A DNA stretch of 64,000 nt, from contig CAWIDG010000027.1 in assembly GCA_963834875.1 (NCBI GenBank), positions 186,001-250,000 of the forward strand, written 5' to 3'. Every line of letters begins with the position of its first letter. The first letter of the stretch is position 1. Positions 32,484-39,792 of the stretch are shown one piece after another. The notes beneath the pieces are model-generated. The model made no database searches. It had not been told where the DNA came from and was given only the letters and a program-made list of their open reading frames with translations. This DNA is from DATAGF01 sp963834875. GTDB taxonomy: Bacteria > Actinomycetota > Thermoleophilia > Miltoncostaeales > Miltoncostaeaceae. Made by a program: the position numbers and the translations under genes.

Positions 32484-32495
32484 TGCTTGAGCAAG
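32482..32495. promoter_or_regulatory. Operator-like palindrome overlapping the promoter
   Basis: CTTGCT-TG-AGCAAG overlaps the -10 box and transcription start and is framed by direct repeats of AACTGGAA. It resembles MarR-family operators and would block transcription when bound. No regulator gene is adjacent. Confidence 0.6.
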
Positions 32496-32528
32496 TAACT
32501 GGAACGGGACACCGGGTGGGGAGCGCAG

Positions 32529-33461
32529 ATGCGATTCGAGGGGATCCACCACGTCACGGCGATCACGGGCGACGCCCCGGGGAACGTCGACTTCTACACG
32601 CGGGTGCTCGGCCTTCGTCTGACGGCGAAGACGGTCAACCAGGACGACCCGCGCGTGTACCACCTCTTCTACGGCGATGAGCTCGCCCGGCCCGGCGCCG
32701 ACCTGACGTTCTTCGAGTACCCCGGGGCGGCTCCGGGCCGGCCTGGCGCCGGGATGGTGCACCGGATCGTGTGGCGGGTCGGCTCGCGCGACGCGCTCGA
32801 CTTCTGGGAACGGCGCCTCCGTGCTGAGGGGATCGCGGTCGAGCGGGAGCGGGGCTCGCTGCGGTTCGCGGACTTCGAGGGGCTGTCCCACGAGCTCGTG
32901 GTGAACGGCACCGAGGACGAGCCGCTCGTCGCCCAGCACCCGGAGATCCCGGCCGGGCTCGCCCTGCAGGGCTTCGAGGGCGTGCGCGCCTACAGCTCCA
33001 GGCCGGGCTCGACGGCGGCGCTGATCGAGCAGCTGATGGGCGCGGAGCGCCGGGAGGGCCAGGTCTGGGAGCTGCGCGGCGAGCGCCGCGGCGGCTGGAT
33101 CGCCCTCGATCCCGCGCCGGCCGAGCCGGGACGCCAGAGCGCCGGGACCGTCCACCACGTCGCGTGGGGCACGACCGACGCCGAGCAGGGCGCCTGGCTC
33201 GAGCGGCTGAACGAGGCGGGCGTCCCCAACAGCGGCATCATCGACCGGCACTACTTCCACTCGCTCTACTTCCGCGAGCCCGGCGGCGTGCTGTTCGAGC
33301 TCGCGACCGAGGAGCCGGGGTTTACCGTCGACGGCCCCGTGGAGGAGCTGGGCCGCAGGATCATCCTGCCGCCCTGGCTCGAGCCTGAGCGGGCCGCCGT
33401 CGAGGCGCGGCTGACGCCGCTCCCCGATCCCCGCGCCGACTGGGCGCCGCTGCCGAGCTGA
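32529..33461 (+). CDS. VOC-family ring-cleaving dioxygenase (MhqO/LinE-like)
   Basis: 310 residues in two VOC halves. The first begins EGIHHVTAITGDAPGNVDFY and contains FYTRVLGLRLTAKTVNQDDP; the second begins GTVHHVAWGTTDAEQGAWLE and ends with YFHSLYFREPGGVLFELATE. His in HHVTAI, His in VHHVAW and the late Glu are the expected metal ligands. Members act on hydroquinone- or catechol-type rings in quinone-stress responses. The tight promoter/operator fits induction by an electrophile or aromatic compound. Confidence 0.9.
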   Translation: MRFEGIHHVTAITGDAPGNVDFYTRVLGLRLTAKTVNQDDPRVYHLFYGDELARPGADLTFFEYPGAAPGRPGAGMVHRIVWRVGSRDALDFWERRLRAEGIAVERERGSLRFADFEGLSHELVVNGTEDEPLVAQHPEIPAGLALQGFEGVRAYSSRPGSTAALIEQLMGAERREGQVWELRGERRGGWIALDPAPAEPGRQSAGTVHHVAWGTTDAEQGAWLERLNEAGVPNSGIIDRHYFHSLYFREPGGVLFELATEEPGFTVDGPVEELGRRIILPPWLEPERAAVEARLTPLPDPRADWAPLPS

Positions 33462-33604
33462 CGATGGACGCCGGAGCGTCGACCGCGAGCGGCCCGCATG
33501 GCTGAGCCTACGCGGGCGACCGATGACGCCCCATCCACGATTCTCTGGTCGGCCGGGGACCGACAAAGCCCGCCAGAGCCCGGTGGACGTTCCCGGGCGC
33601 TCCA

Positions 33605-33883
33605 CTAGCTCGGGATCAGCCCCTCCGAGGAGAGCAGCTCGCGGGCCTCGGCGAGCGTGGTGCCGTGGCCGGGCACGATGGCGTCGGATCCCTCCAGGTC
33701 GTCGGCCGGAAGCGGCTTCCCGAGACGCTGGATGGCGTCGACGAGCTCCGTGAGGGCGGCCTGGAAGCCCGCCTCGTCGCCGGCGTCGGCCGCCGCCTGG
33801 ACGCGGTCGTCGATCTCGCTCGCGGCCGCGAACGCCTCCTCGTCGAGGCGGTATTGCCCCTCGCCGAGGACCCGGACGATCAC
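33605..33883 (-). CDS. pspAA: PspA-associated protein PspAA
   Basis: 92 residues, the usual small PspAA domain: MIVRVLGEGQYRLDEEAFAA then EIDDRVQAAADAGDEAGFQA and GTTLAEARELLSSEGLIPS. ATG overlaps the pspA stop (ATGA), so the two are translated together. PspAA interacts with PspA in the actinobacterial envelope-stress system; the mechanism is unknown. Confidence 0.94.
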   Translation of the reverse strand: MIVRVLGEGQYRLDEEAFAAASEIDDRVQAAADAGDEAGFQAALTELVDAIQRLGKPLPADDLEGSDAIVPGHGTTLAEARELLSSEGLIPS

Positions 33884-34623
33884 TGCTTGGCCTCGCCGCT
33901 GCCGAGCTGCTCGGGGGCCGGGCCGCCGGAGCCGAGCTCGGCCTTCATCTGCTCCAGCTCGGCATCGACGCCACTCGAGGCCGTGAGCTGCTCCAGCTCG
34001 CGGTCGATGGAGTCGCGCCCGTCGGTGAGGTCGGTGAGGGCCCCCGTCTCGATCAGCTCGTCGATCGCGCCGGCCCGCGCGCGCATCGTCTCGGTCTTGT
34101 TCTCCGCGCGCTCGATCGCCAGCCCGACGTCGGCCATCTCCTCCGAGACGCCGGTGAAGGCCTCGCCGATCTTGGTCTGGGCCTCGGCGGCCGTGTACTG
34201 GGCCTTGATCGTCTCCTTGCGCGTGCGGAAGGCCTCGACCTTGGCGGTGAGGCGCTGCTCGGCGACGACGAGCTTGTCCTGCTCGCCCTGGAGCTGCTCG
34301 CGCTGCTGGTCGATGGACTGCAGCTGGAGCTGGACCCCCTTCTTGCGCTCGAGGGCCACGCGGGCGAGGTCCTCGCGGTTCTGCTGGAGCGCCGTGCGCG
34401 CCTGGCCGTCGAGCTTCTCGACGCTCTGCTCGAGCTTGGCCGCCTGGAGCTCGAGGCGCTTCTTGCTGGTGGCCACGTCGGCGACGCCGCGGCGCACCTT
34501 CTGCAGCATCTCGAGCTGCTTCTCGTACGAGTAGTCGAGGGTCTCGCGGGGATCCTCGGCGCGGTCGAGCGCCTTGCTGGCCTTCGCCTTGACGATCGTG
34601 GTGAACCGGCCCATCAGGCCCAT
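33880..34623 (-). CDS. pspA: Phage shock protein A (PspA/Vipp1/ESCRT-III family)
   Basis: 247 residues, nearly all coiled coil: GLMGRFTTIVKAKASKALDR (membrane-binding N-terminal helix), EDPRETLDYSYEKQLEMLQK, ENKTETMRARAGAIDELIET. It forms membrane-associated oligomers that stabilise damaged membranes. ATG at 34623 is preceded by GGAAGGAG. The C-terminal 30 residues are Gly/Ser/Glu-rich. Its promoter holds the palindrome at 34642. With pspAA, pspAB and htpX it makes a complete local membrane-stress module. Confidence 0.97.
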   Translation of the reverse strand: MGLMGRFTTIVKAKASKALDRAEDPRETLDYSYEKQLEMLQKVRRGVADVATSKKRLELQAAKLEQSVEKLDGQARTALQQNREDLARVALERKKGVQLQLQSIDQQREQLQGEQDKLVVAEQRLTAKVEAFRTRKETIKAQYTAAEAQTKIGEAFTGVSEEMADVGLAIERAENKTETMRARAGAIDELIETGALTDLTDGRDSIDRELEQLTASSGVDAELEQMKAELGSGGPAPEQLGSGEAKQ

Positions 34624-34641
34624 TGCCGCGCTCCTTCCCCC

Positions 34642-34657
34642 ACCCTCACAGGAGGGT
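34642..34657. promoter_or_regulatory. Palindrome in the pspA promoter region
   Basis: ACCCTC-ACAG-GAGGGT, between pspA and the divergent CoA-transferase gene, between a minus-strand TATCCT box and the pspA RBS. Possible operator or 5' hairpin. Confidence 0.45.
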
Positions 34658-34663
34658 CGAGGA

Positions 34664-34669
34664 TAGCAT
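34664..34669 (+). promoter_or_regulatory. Candidate leaderless -10 box (TAGCAT)
   Basis: TAGCAT ends exactly 6 nt before the CoA-transferase ATG at 34676, which lacks an RBS. Confidence 0.5.
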
Positions 34670-34675
34670 CGGCAC

Positions 34676-35869
34676 ATGGGCCCACCCCCGCTCTCCGGGC
34701 TGCGCGTGCTCGATCTCTCGCACAACCTCGCCGGGCCCCTGACGGCCATGCACCTGGCCGATCTGGGCGCCGAGGTGATCAAGGTCGAGCGGCCGTCGGG
34801 CGACGAGTGGCGCGACCACGAGCGCGTGCCCGGCCGGCCCGGCCGCAGCCGGCACTACGTCCAGGCCAACCGCAACAAGCGCGCCGTCTGCCTCGACCTG
34901 ACGCGCCCCGAAGCGGGCGAGGTCCTGCGCGAGCTGGTCGCGCGCGCCGACGTGCTCGTCACCAACATGCGGCCCGGGGTCGCCGAGCGCCTCGGGTTCG
35001 GCTGGGAGGAGTGCCGGAAGCTCAACCCGGCCCTGGTCTACTGCGCCATCTCGGCGTTCGGGGCCGACGGGCCGCGCGGCGGCCGGCCCGGCTACGACAT
35101 CCTCGCCGAGGCGCTGGCGGGCTTCATGCCCCCGAGCCTCGCGCCGCCAGGCGAGGCGCCCCGCTCCTCCCCGATCCCCATCAACGACACCGCGCTCCCG
35201 CTCCTGGCCTGCTCCGGGATCCTGGCCGCCCTCATCGAGCGCGGGCGCAGCGGCCGGGGGCAGCTCGTCGAGGCCAGCGTGCTCGGGACGGCGGTGGCGC
35301 TCAACGCCCACTCCCTCGTGAGGATCGAGAGCCTTCCGGGCCACGGCGTGCCGACCTTCTCGCGCGCGTTCTATCGCGCGTACCGCACGGCCGACGGCTG
35401 GCTGGCCGTCGCGGCCTACGCCGAGCGCCTCGCCCACCGCTTCTGCGACGCCGTCGGGATGCCCGGCCTGCTCGACGCCCCGCCCTGGGACGACCGCGCC
35501 GCCCGGGTCGAGCGCCAGGACGAGCTCGTTGCCCTCTTCGCCCCCCGGTTCCTCGAGCGCACGACCGCCGAGTGGGACGACGCGATGGCCGATGCCGGGG
35601 TGCCGGCCGCGCCGGTGCGCGAGCGCGACGACCTCTTCGACGACCCCCACGTGCGGGCGACGGGGCTGGTGGAGGAGGTCGAGGACGCAGAGCTCGGCAG
35701 GCTGACCATGACCGCCCCGGTCGTGCGCCTCTCGGACACGCCCGGCACGATCCGGTTCACGGGGCGGCCACTCGGGGCCGACACCCGCGCCGTGCTCGCC
35801 GAGCTCGGCCGCTCGGAGGAGGAGATCGCCCGCCTCGAGGAGGCCGGCGCGGCCGTGAGCGCGCCGTGA
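34676..35869 (+). CDS. CaiB/BaiF family (type III) CoA-transferase
   Basis: 397 residues. Class features: GLRVLDLSHNLAGPLTAMHL, LGAEVIKVERPSGDEWRDH, NRNKRAVCLDLTRPEAGEVL, ADVLVTNMRPGVAERLGFGW, and the active-site Asp region RPGYDILAEALAGFM. It transfers CoA between carboxylic acids, but the substrate cannot be read from the sequence. The C-terminal domain (AAPVRERDDLFDDPHVRATG) is complete. The stop overlaps the acylphosphatase start (GTGA). Confidence 0.94.
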   Translation: MGPPPLSGLRVLDLSHNLAGPLTAMHLADLGAEVIKVERPSGDEWRDHERVPGRPGRSRHYVQANRNKRAVCLDLTRPEAGEVLRELVARADVLVTNMRPGVAERLGFGWEECRKLNPALVYCAISAFGADGPRGGRPGYDILAEALAGFMPPSLAPPGEAPRSSPIPINDTALPLLACSGILAALIERGRSGRGQLVEASVLGTAVALNAHSLVRIESLPGHGVPTFSRAFYRAYRTADGWLAVAAYAERLAHRFCDAVGMPGLLDAPPWDDRAARVERQDELVALFAPRFLERTTAEWDDAMADAGVPAAPVRERDDLFDDPHVRATGLVEEVEDAELGRLTMTAPVVRLSDTPGTIRFTGRPLGADTRAVLAELGRSEEEIARLEEAGAAVSAP

Positions 35870-36141
35870 GCGGCCTGCGGCGGGTGCGCGTGCGGGTCCG
35901 CGGCAGGGTGCAGGGGGTCTTCTTCCGCGAGAGCACCCGGCGCGCCGCCGCGGAGACCGGCGTCGCCGGCTACGCGCGCAACCTCGCCGACGGCAGCGTC
36001 GAGGCGGCCTTCGAGGGAGCCCCGGAGGCGGTGGAGCGGCTCGTCGCATTCGCCCGCGTCGGCCCGCCGGACGCGGAGGTCCGCGAGGTCGAGGTCACCG
36101 AGGAGCCGCCCGAGGGCACCAGCGGCTTCTCGATCGACTGA
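35866..36141 (+). CDS. acyP: Acylphosphatase
   Basis: 91 residues; hydrolyses acyl phosphates. The signature RVRVRGRVQGVFFRESTRRA holds the catalytic Arg, and GYARNLADGSVEAAFEG holds the catalytic Asn. Ferredoxin-like length and the C-terminal FSID are normal. GTG at 35866 overlaps the CoA-transferase stop, so the pair is co-translated; the link between acyl-CoA and acyl-phosphate metabolism is suggestive only. Confidence 0.96.
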   Translation: MSGLRRVRVRVRGRVQGVFFRESTRRAAAETGVAGYARNLADGSVEAAFEGAPEAVERLVAFARVGPPDAEVREVEVTEEPPEGTSGFSID

Positions 36142-36144
36142 CCG

Positions 36145-36912
36145 TCAGGAGCCGGTCTTGCAGAGCCTCAGCCAGATGCTCGGGCCGAAGTAGAGCGGGG
36201 CGAGCGCCGGCTGCAGGCGCCGCTCGAGCCGGAGCAGGGCGGAGGTGCTCAGGAACCGCTTGGCGGCCTGGCTGCGCAGGTTGGAGCCGCTCAGGGCGGC
36301 CTCGACCGCGAAGCCGGCCCGCTCGAGCAGCCCGAGCAGGGCCTTCGGGTGGTGGTTCACGAACGGCACGCCCCGACGGCCGCGGCCCGCCGCGGCGGCG
36401 ACCTCCACCGGCGCGCGCGGGATCCGCCTGCCCCGCGCCGCGTAGCGGACGCGGTTGAGGGCGTGGCTCAGGTTCGCGAACTCCAGCAGCAGCGTCCCGC
36501 CGGGCCGCAGCACCCGCCCGATCTCGGCGAGCTCCGGAGCCGGGTCGGGGATGTGGTGCAGCACGCGCACGAGCATCGCCACGTCCACCGACCCGTCGGG
36601 CAGCCGCAGGTCGGCCGCCTGCGCCGGCAGGCACCGCACCGCGGGCGCGTCGCGCAGGTAGGTGCGGGCGAGGCCGAGCTGCTGCTCGCTGGGCTCCGCG
36701 AGGATGACCTCGTCGCAGTAGCCCAGCAGGTGCCGCGACAGCCGCCCGTACCCGCCCCCGACGTCGAGGGCCCGCCCGAAGCGCCGGCCGGCGAGGAGCC
36801 GGTCGATGGCCGCCTGCTCGGCCGCGTGCTCGTAGTCCCGGCCCCGCCAGTACTCCCGGTAGTCGAAGGCGGGATCGTCGTAGTGGTCGGCGCGGGGTGC
36901 GAGCGTCGCCAT
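36145..36912 (-). CDS. Class I SAM-dependent methyltransferase
   Basis: 255 residues from ATG at 36912. Motif I reads ALDVGGGYGRLSRHLLGY, followed by VILAEPSEQQ (acidic ribose contact), DGSVDVAMLVRVLHHIPDP and GRVLRPGGTLLLEFANLSHA. The N-terminus (ADHYDDPAFDYREYWRGRDY) recalls methyltransferases acting on sugars or glycolipids. The C-terminal part is not catalytic. It is divergent from a GT1 glycosyltransferase with a 126-bp shared promoter region. Substrate unknown. Confidence 0.9.
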   Translation of the reverse strand: MATLAPRADHYDDPAFDYREYWRGRDYEHAAEQAAIDRLLAGRRFGRALDVGGGYGRLSRHLLGYCDEVILAEPSEQQLGLARTYLRDAPAVRCLPAQAADLRLPDGSVDVAMLVRVLHHIPDPAPELAEIGRVLRPGGTLLLEFANLSHALNRVRYAARGRRIPRAPVEVAAAAGRGRRGVPFVNHHPKALLGLLERAGFAVEAALSGSNLRSQAAKRFLSTSALLRLERRLQPALAPLYFGPSIWLRLCKTGS

Positions 36913-37038
36913 GTCGCCTCGTTTCGGTGGTCGCGGACAACGGCCCATTCGCCGCCCCGGCGGCTCTTCATGCCGGCCGGACGCAGACGCAACATCCCTC
37001 GCAACGCCTGGCTTCGACTGACACTGTTGGAGTGCCTG

Positions 37039-38286
37039 ATGCGCATCCTCGTGACCACCCGCGGCAGCTCCGGCCACCTCCTGCCGCTGGCGCCGATCGC
37101 GCATGCCGCCGCCGCGGCGGGGCACGACGTCGTGGTCGCGGCGCAGCGCCAGCATCGGGCGAACGTCGAGGCCACGGGGCTGGCGTTCTCGCCGGTGGGC
37201 GATCCGCCCGAGGAGGCGTGGAAGCCGCTGCTGGGTCAGTTCGCGGAACTGGACCTCGACGCGGCCAATGCGCTGATGATCGGCGAGTTCTTCGGTGGGA
37301 TCGACACGCGCGCGGGCCTTCCCGATCTGCTGAGGATCGTCGAGACCTGGAGGCCGGACGTCATCGTCCGCGAGAGCTGGGAGTTCACCTCCACCATCGC
37401 CGCAGAGCTGCACCGGGTGCCGCTCGCGCGCGTCGGGCTCGGGCTGACGTCGGTCGAGCAGCTCTCCGTGGCGCTCGCCGCGCCGGTTCTCGATCGGGTC
37501 CGCTCGGAGATCGGGCTGCCCCCGGACCCCTCCGGTGACCGCCTTCGCGACGGGCCGTACTTCACCACGATGCCGGAGCTGATGGAGCGTCCGCCCGCCT
37601 CGGCCGCGCCGCTCGTCCACCGTTTCCGGACGCGACCGGCCGAGGCCGTGCCGCCCCTGCCGGACTGGTGGCCCGGCAACGCCGATCCGCTCGTCTACGT
37701 GACCTTCGGCTCGGTCACCGCCGAGCCGCACCTGCCCTTCTTCCCCGCGCTCTACAGGGCCGCGATCGACGCGCTCGCCCCGCTGCCCGCCCGGGTGCTC
37801 GTCACGATCGGCCGCGGCAGCGACCCCGAGGAGCTCGGGCCGCGGCCTCCCAACGTGCGCGTCGAGCGATGGGTGCCGCAGGACGCGGTCGCCCCGCACG
37901 CCGCGGCGATCGTGTGTCACGGCGGCTACGGCTCCACGCTCGGCGCGCTCTCACACGGGGTGCCGCTCGTGGTCCTGCCGCTGTTCAGCGCCGATCAGTG
38001 GGCCAACGCCGGCGCCGTGGCGGGCGTCGGCGCCGGCGTCGCCCTCGACGGCGAGCGGCGGACGCGTCGCGTCCTGGGCCTCCCGAGCGCCGAGACGCTC
38101 GGCGGGCTCGCCGGAGCGGTTCTGAGCGTGCTGGGGGATGCCGCCTACCGGCGCGCGGCCGCGCGAGTCGCCGATGCCATTCGCGCGCTGCCGCCCGTCG
38201 ACGACGCGGTGGACGTGCTGGCGAGGCTGCCGGCGTCGTCGCGGGTCAGTGCAGGTCGAGCACCTCGCGGGAGCGCAGGTGGGTGA
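37039..38286 (+). CDS. UGT-type (GT1) glycosyltransferase
   Basis: 415 residues, GT-B fold. The N-terminal domain starts MRILVTTRGSSGHLLPLAPI; the C-terminal donor site reads WVPQDAVAPHAAAIVCHGGY then GSTLGALSHGVPLVVLPLFS and DQWANA, the MGT/UGT signature. GGAG lies upstream of the ATG. Such enzymes glycosylate polyketides, macrolides, terpenoids or flavonoids. The last 14 residues overlap sigH on the other strand. With the methyltransferase it may form a small tailoring pair. Confidence 0.93.
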   Translation: MRILVTTRGSSGHLLPLAPIAHAAAAAGHDVVVAAQRQHRANVEATGLAFSPVGDPPEEAWKPLLGQFAELDLDAANALMIGEFFGGIDTRAGLPDLLRIVETWRPDVIVRESWEFTSTIAAELHRVPLARVGLGLTSVEQLSVALAAPVLDRVRSEIGLPPDPSGDRLRDGPYFTTMPELMERPPASAAPLVHRFRTRPAEAVPPLPDWWPGNADPLVYVTFGSVTAEPHLPFFPALYRAAIDALAPLPARVLVTIGRGSDPEELGPRPPNVRVERWVPQDAVAPHAAAIVCHGGYGSTLGALSHGVPLVVLPLFSADQWANAGAVAGVGAGVALDGERRTRRVLGLPSAETLGGLAGAVLSVLGDAAYRRAAARVADAIRALPPVDDAVDVLARLPASSRVSAGRAPRGSAGG

Positions 38287-38950
38287 GGACCTTGCGCTTC
38301 ACCCGCTGGAGCGCGTTGTCAACCGTCTTCGGCGTGTGGCCGATGCGCTGGGCGATCTCCTCGTAGGAGCGGCCCTCGAGGTACATCGTCAGGACGTCGC
38401 TCTCGAGCTCCGAGAGGGACTCGCCCAGGCACTCGACCAGGCTGCGCAGCTCCTCCGACGAGATCACCTGGGTGATCGGGTCGACGACGGGGTCGCCGGG
38501 GAGCACCTCGGCGAGGCTCATCTCCTGGTCGCCGCTCGCGCCGGCGCGCGTGTGGCTGAAGGAGACGTAGGTGTTGAGCGGCGTGTGCTTGTTGCGCGCG
38601 GCCGTCTTGATCGCCGTGATGATCTGGCGCGTGACGCACAGCTCCGCGAACGAGCGGAAGGAGGCCTCACGATCGGACCGGTAGTCGCGGACGGCCTTGA
38701 AGAGGCCGATGAGGCCCTCCTGAACGAGGTCCTCACCCTCGCCGCCGGCGAGGAAGTACGCGCTCGCCTTCATGCGGACGAACCCGCGGTAACGCTCGAT
38801 CAGCTGGTCCATTGCAACGGAATCACCGTTGCGAGCACGTCCGACGAGGGCCCTGTCCTGGATCTCAACCCACGGTTGAGAATGACCTGGAGCGGTCCTC
38901 TCAGCTCGTGCTGAGGCGGCGAGTGGTTGTGCCGAGAACGCCCTGGCCAT
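38246..38950 (-). CDS. sigH: SigH-type RNA polymerase sigma factor
   Basis: 234 residues, related to the Bacillota sporulation/stationary-phase sigma-H. Region 2 is visible as MDQLIERYRGFVRMKASAYF and GEDLVQEGLIGLFKAVRDYR, then FAELCVTRQIITAIKTAARN. Region 4 reads LESDVLTMYLEGRSYEEIAQ then RIGHTPKTVDNALQRVKRKV. ATG at 38950 has GAGGAGAG upstream. Its position after rlmB and cysS is the same as sigH in Bacillus. No spore genes are present here, so a sporulation role is not implied. Confidence 0.95.
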   Translation of the reverse strand: MARAFSAQPLAASARAERTAPGHSQPWVEIQDRALVGRARNGDSVAMDQLIERYRGFVRMKASAYFLAGGEGEDLVQEGLIGLFKAVRDYRSDREASFRSFAELCVTRQIITAIKTAARNKHTPLNTYVSFSHTRAGASGDQEMSLAEVLPGDPVVDPITQVISSEELRSLVECLGESLSELESDVLTMYLEGRSYEEIAQRIGHTPKTVDNALQRVKRKVLTHLRSREVLDLH

Positions 38951-39021
38951 GCGGTTCTCTCCTCGGTCAGCCCGCGAAGAATCAAGCTGAACTCAAGCGT
39001 TTGAATCGCCGGAGTTGGGCA

Positions 39022-39050
39022 TTGTTACCGTCCGCACAAAGCCGCGTCAA
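39022..39050 (-). promoter_or_regulatory. Promoter for sigH
   Basis: Minus strand TTGACG (39045-39050), 17-bp spacer, TAACAA (39022-39027), about 70 nt before the sigH start. Confidence 0.65.
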
Positions 39051-39072
39051 CGGCAGAAACACGCTCAGAGCG

Positions 39073-39792
39073 TCAATTCGCGTTGCGAAGCGCCTCGAAG
39101 ACCAGGAGGCCGGCGGCGACCGAGATGTTGAGGGACTCCACCCGGCCGGCCGTCGGGATCGTCACCAGGCGGTCGCAGGCGTCGCGGACGCGCGGCCGCA
39201 GGCCGGATCCCTCCGACCCGAGGACGAGGAGGGGGTCGTCCGGCCACGGGATCGTCCGGTAGTCGTCCCCGCCCGCGGGGTCGGCTCCGAGGGCCTGGCG
39301 GCCGGACCGCGCGTCGTGCACGAACGCCGCCACGCTCCCGACCCGGGCGATCGCGAGCCACTCGACCGCCCCGGCCGAGGCCTTGGCGACGGCGGGCGTG
39401 ACGCCGGGGCCCCCGCGCCGGGGGATGGCGAGCCCCGCGGCCCCGGCGCACTCGGCGACGCGGGCGATCGCGCCGATGTTGCGGGGGTCGTGGGCGCCGT
39501 CGAGGCAGACGACCGGCCCCGGCCGGCCCAGGAGATCCGCGACGTCGGCGTAGGGATAGGGGTCGGTCATGACGGCCACCCCCTGGTGCTCGGGGGTGCG
39601 CGCCCACCGGCTGAGCTCGTCGCGCGAGGACTCGCGCACCGGCAGGCCGCGTAACCAGGGCTCACGCGTGATCTGGGGCAGCGCCCGCACCTCGTGGACG
39701 GGGCGCCGGGCCGCGGCCACGAGCTCGCGCACCGGGTTGCGGCCGTAGACGACCTCACGGTCGCCGGCCGCCCGGTGGCGGGGGCGGCTCAT
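39073..39792 (-). CDS. rlmB: 23S rRNA (guanosine-2'-O-)-methyltransferase RlmB (TrmH/SpoU family)
   Basis: 239 residues with the knotted SPOUT fold. The substrate-binding N-domain starts VVYGRNPVRELVAAARRPVH; SAM-binding motifs are LDGAHDPRNIGAIARVAECA (motif 1, Asn and Arg present), LLVLGSEGSGLRPRV (motif 2) and IPTAGRVESLNISVAAGLLV (motif 3). ATG overlaps the cysS stop (ATGA). The cysS-rlmB pair is conserved across Gram-positive bacteria. Confidence 0.95.
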   Translation of the reverse strand: MSRPRHRAAGDREVVYGRNPVRELVAAARRPVHEVRALPQITREPWLRGLPVRESSRDELSRWARTPEHQGVAVMTDPYPYADVADLLGRPGPVVCLDGAHDPRNIGAIARVAECAGAAGLAIPRRGGPGVTPAVAKASAGAVEWLAIARVGSVAAFVHDARSGRQALGADPAGGDDYRTIPWPDDPLLVLGSEGSGLRPRVRDACDRLVTIPTAGRVESLNISVAAGLLVFEALRNAN

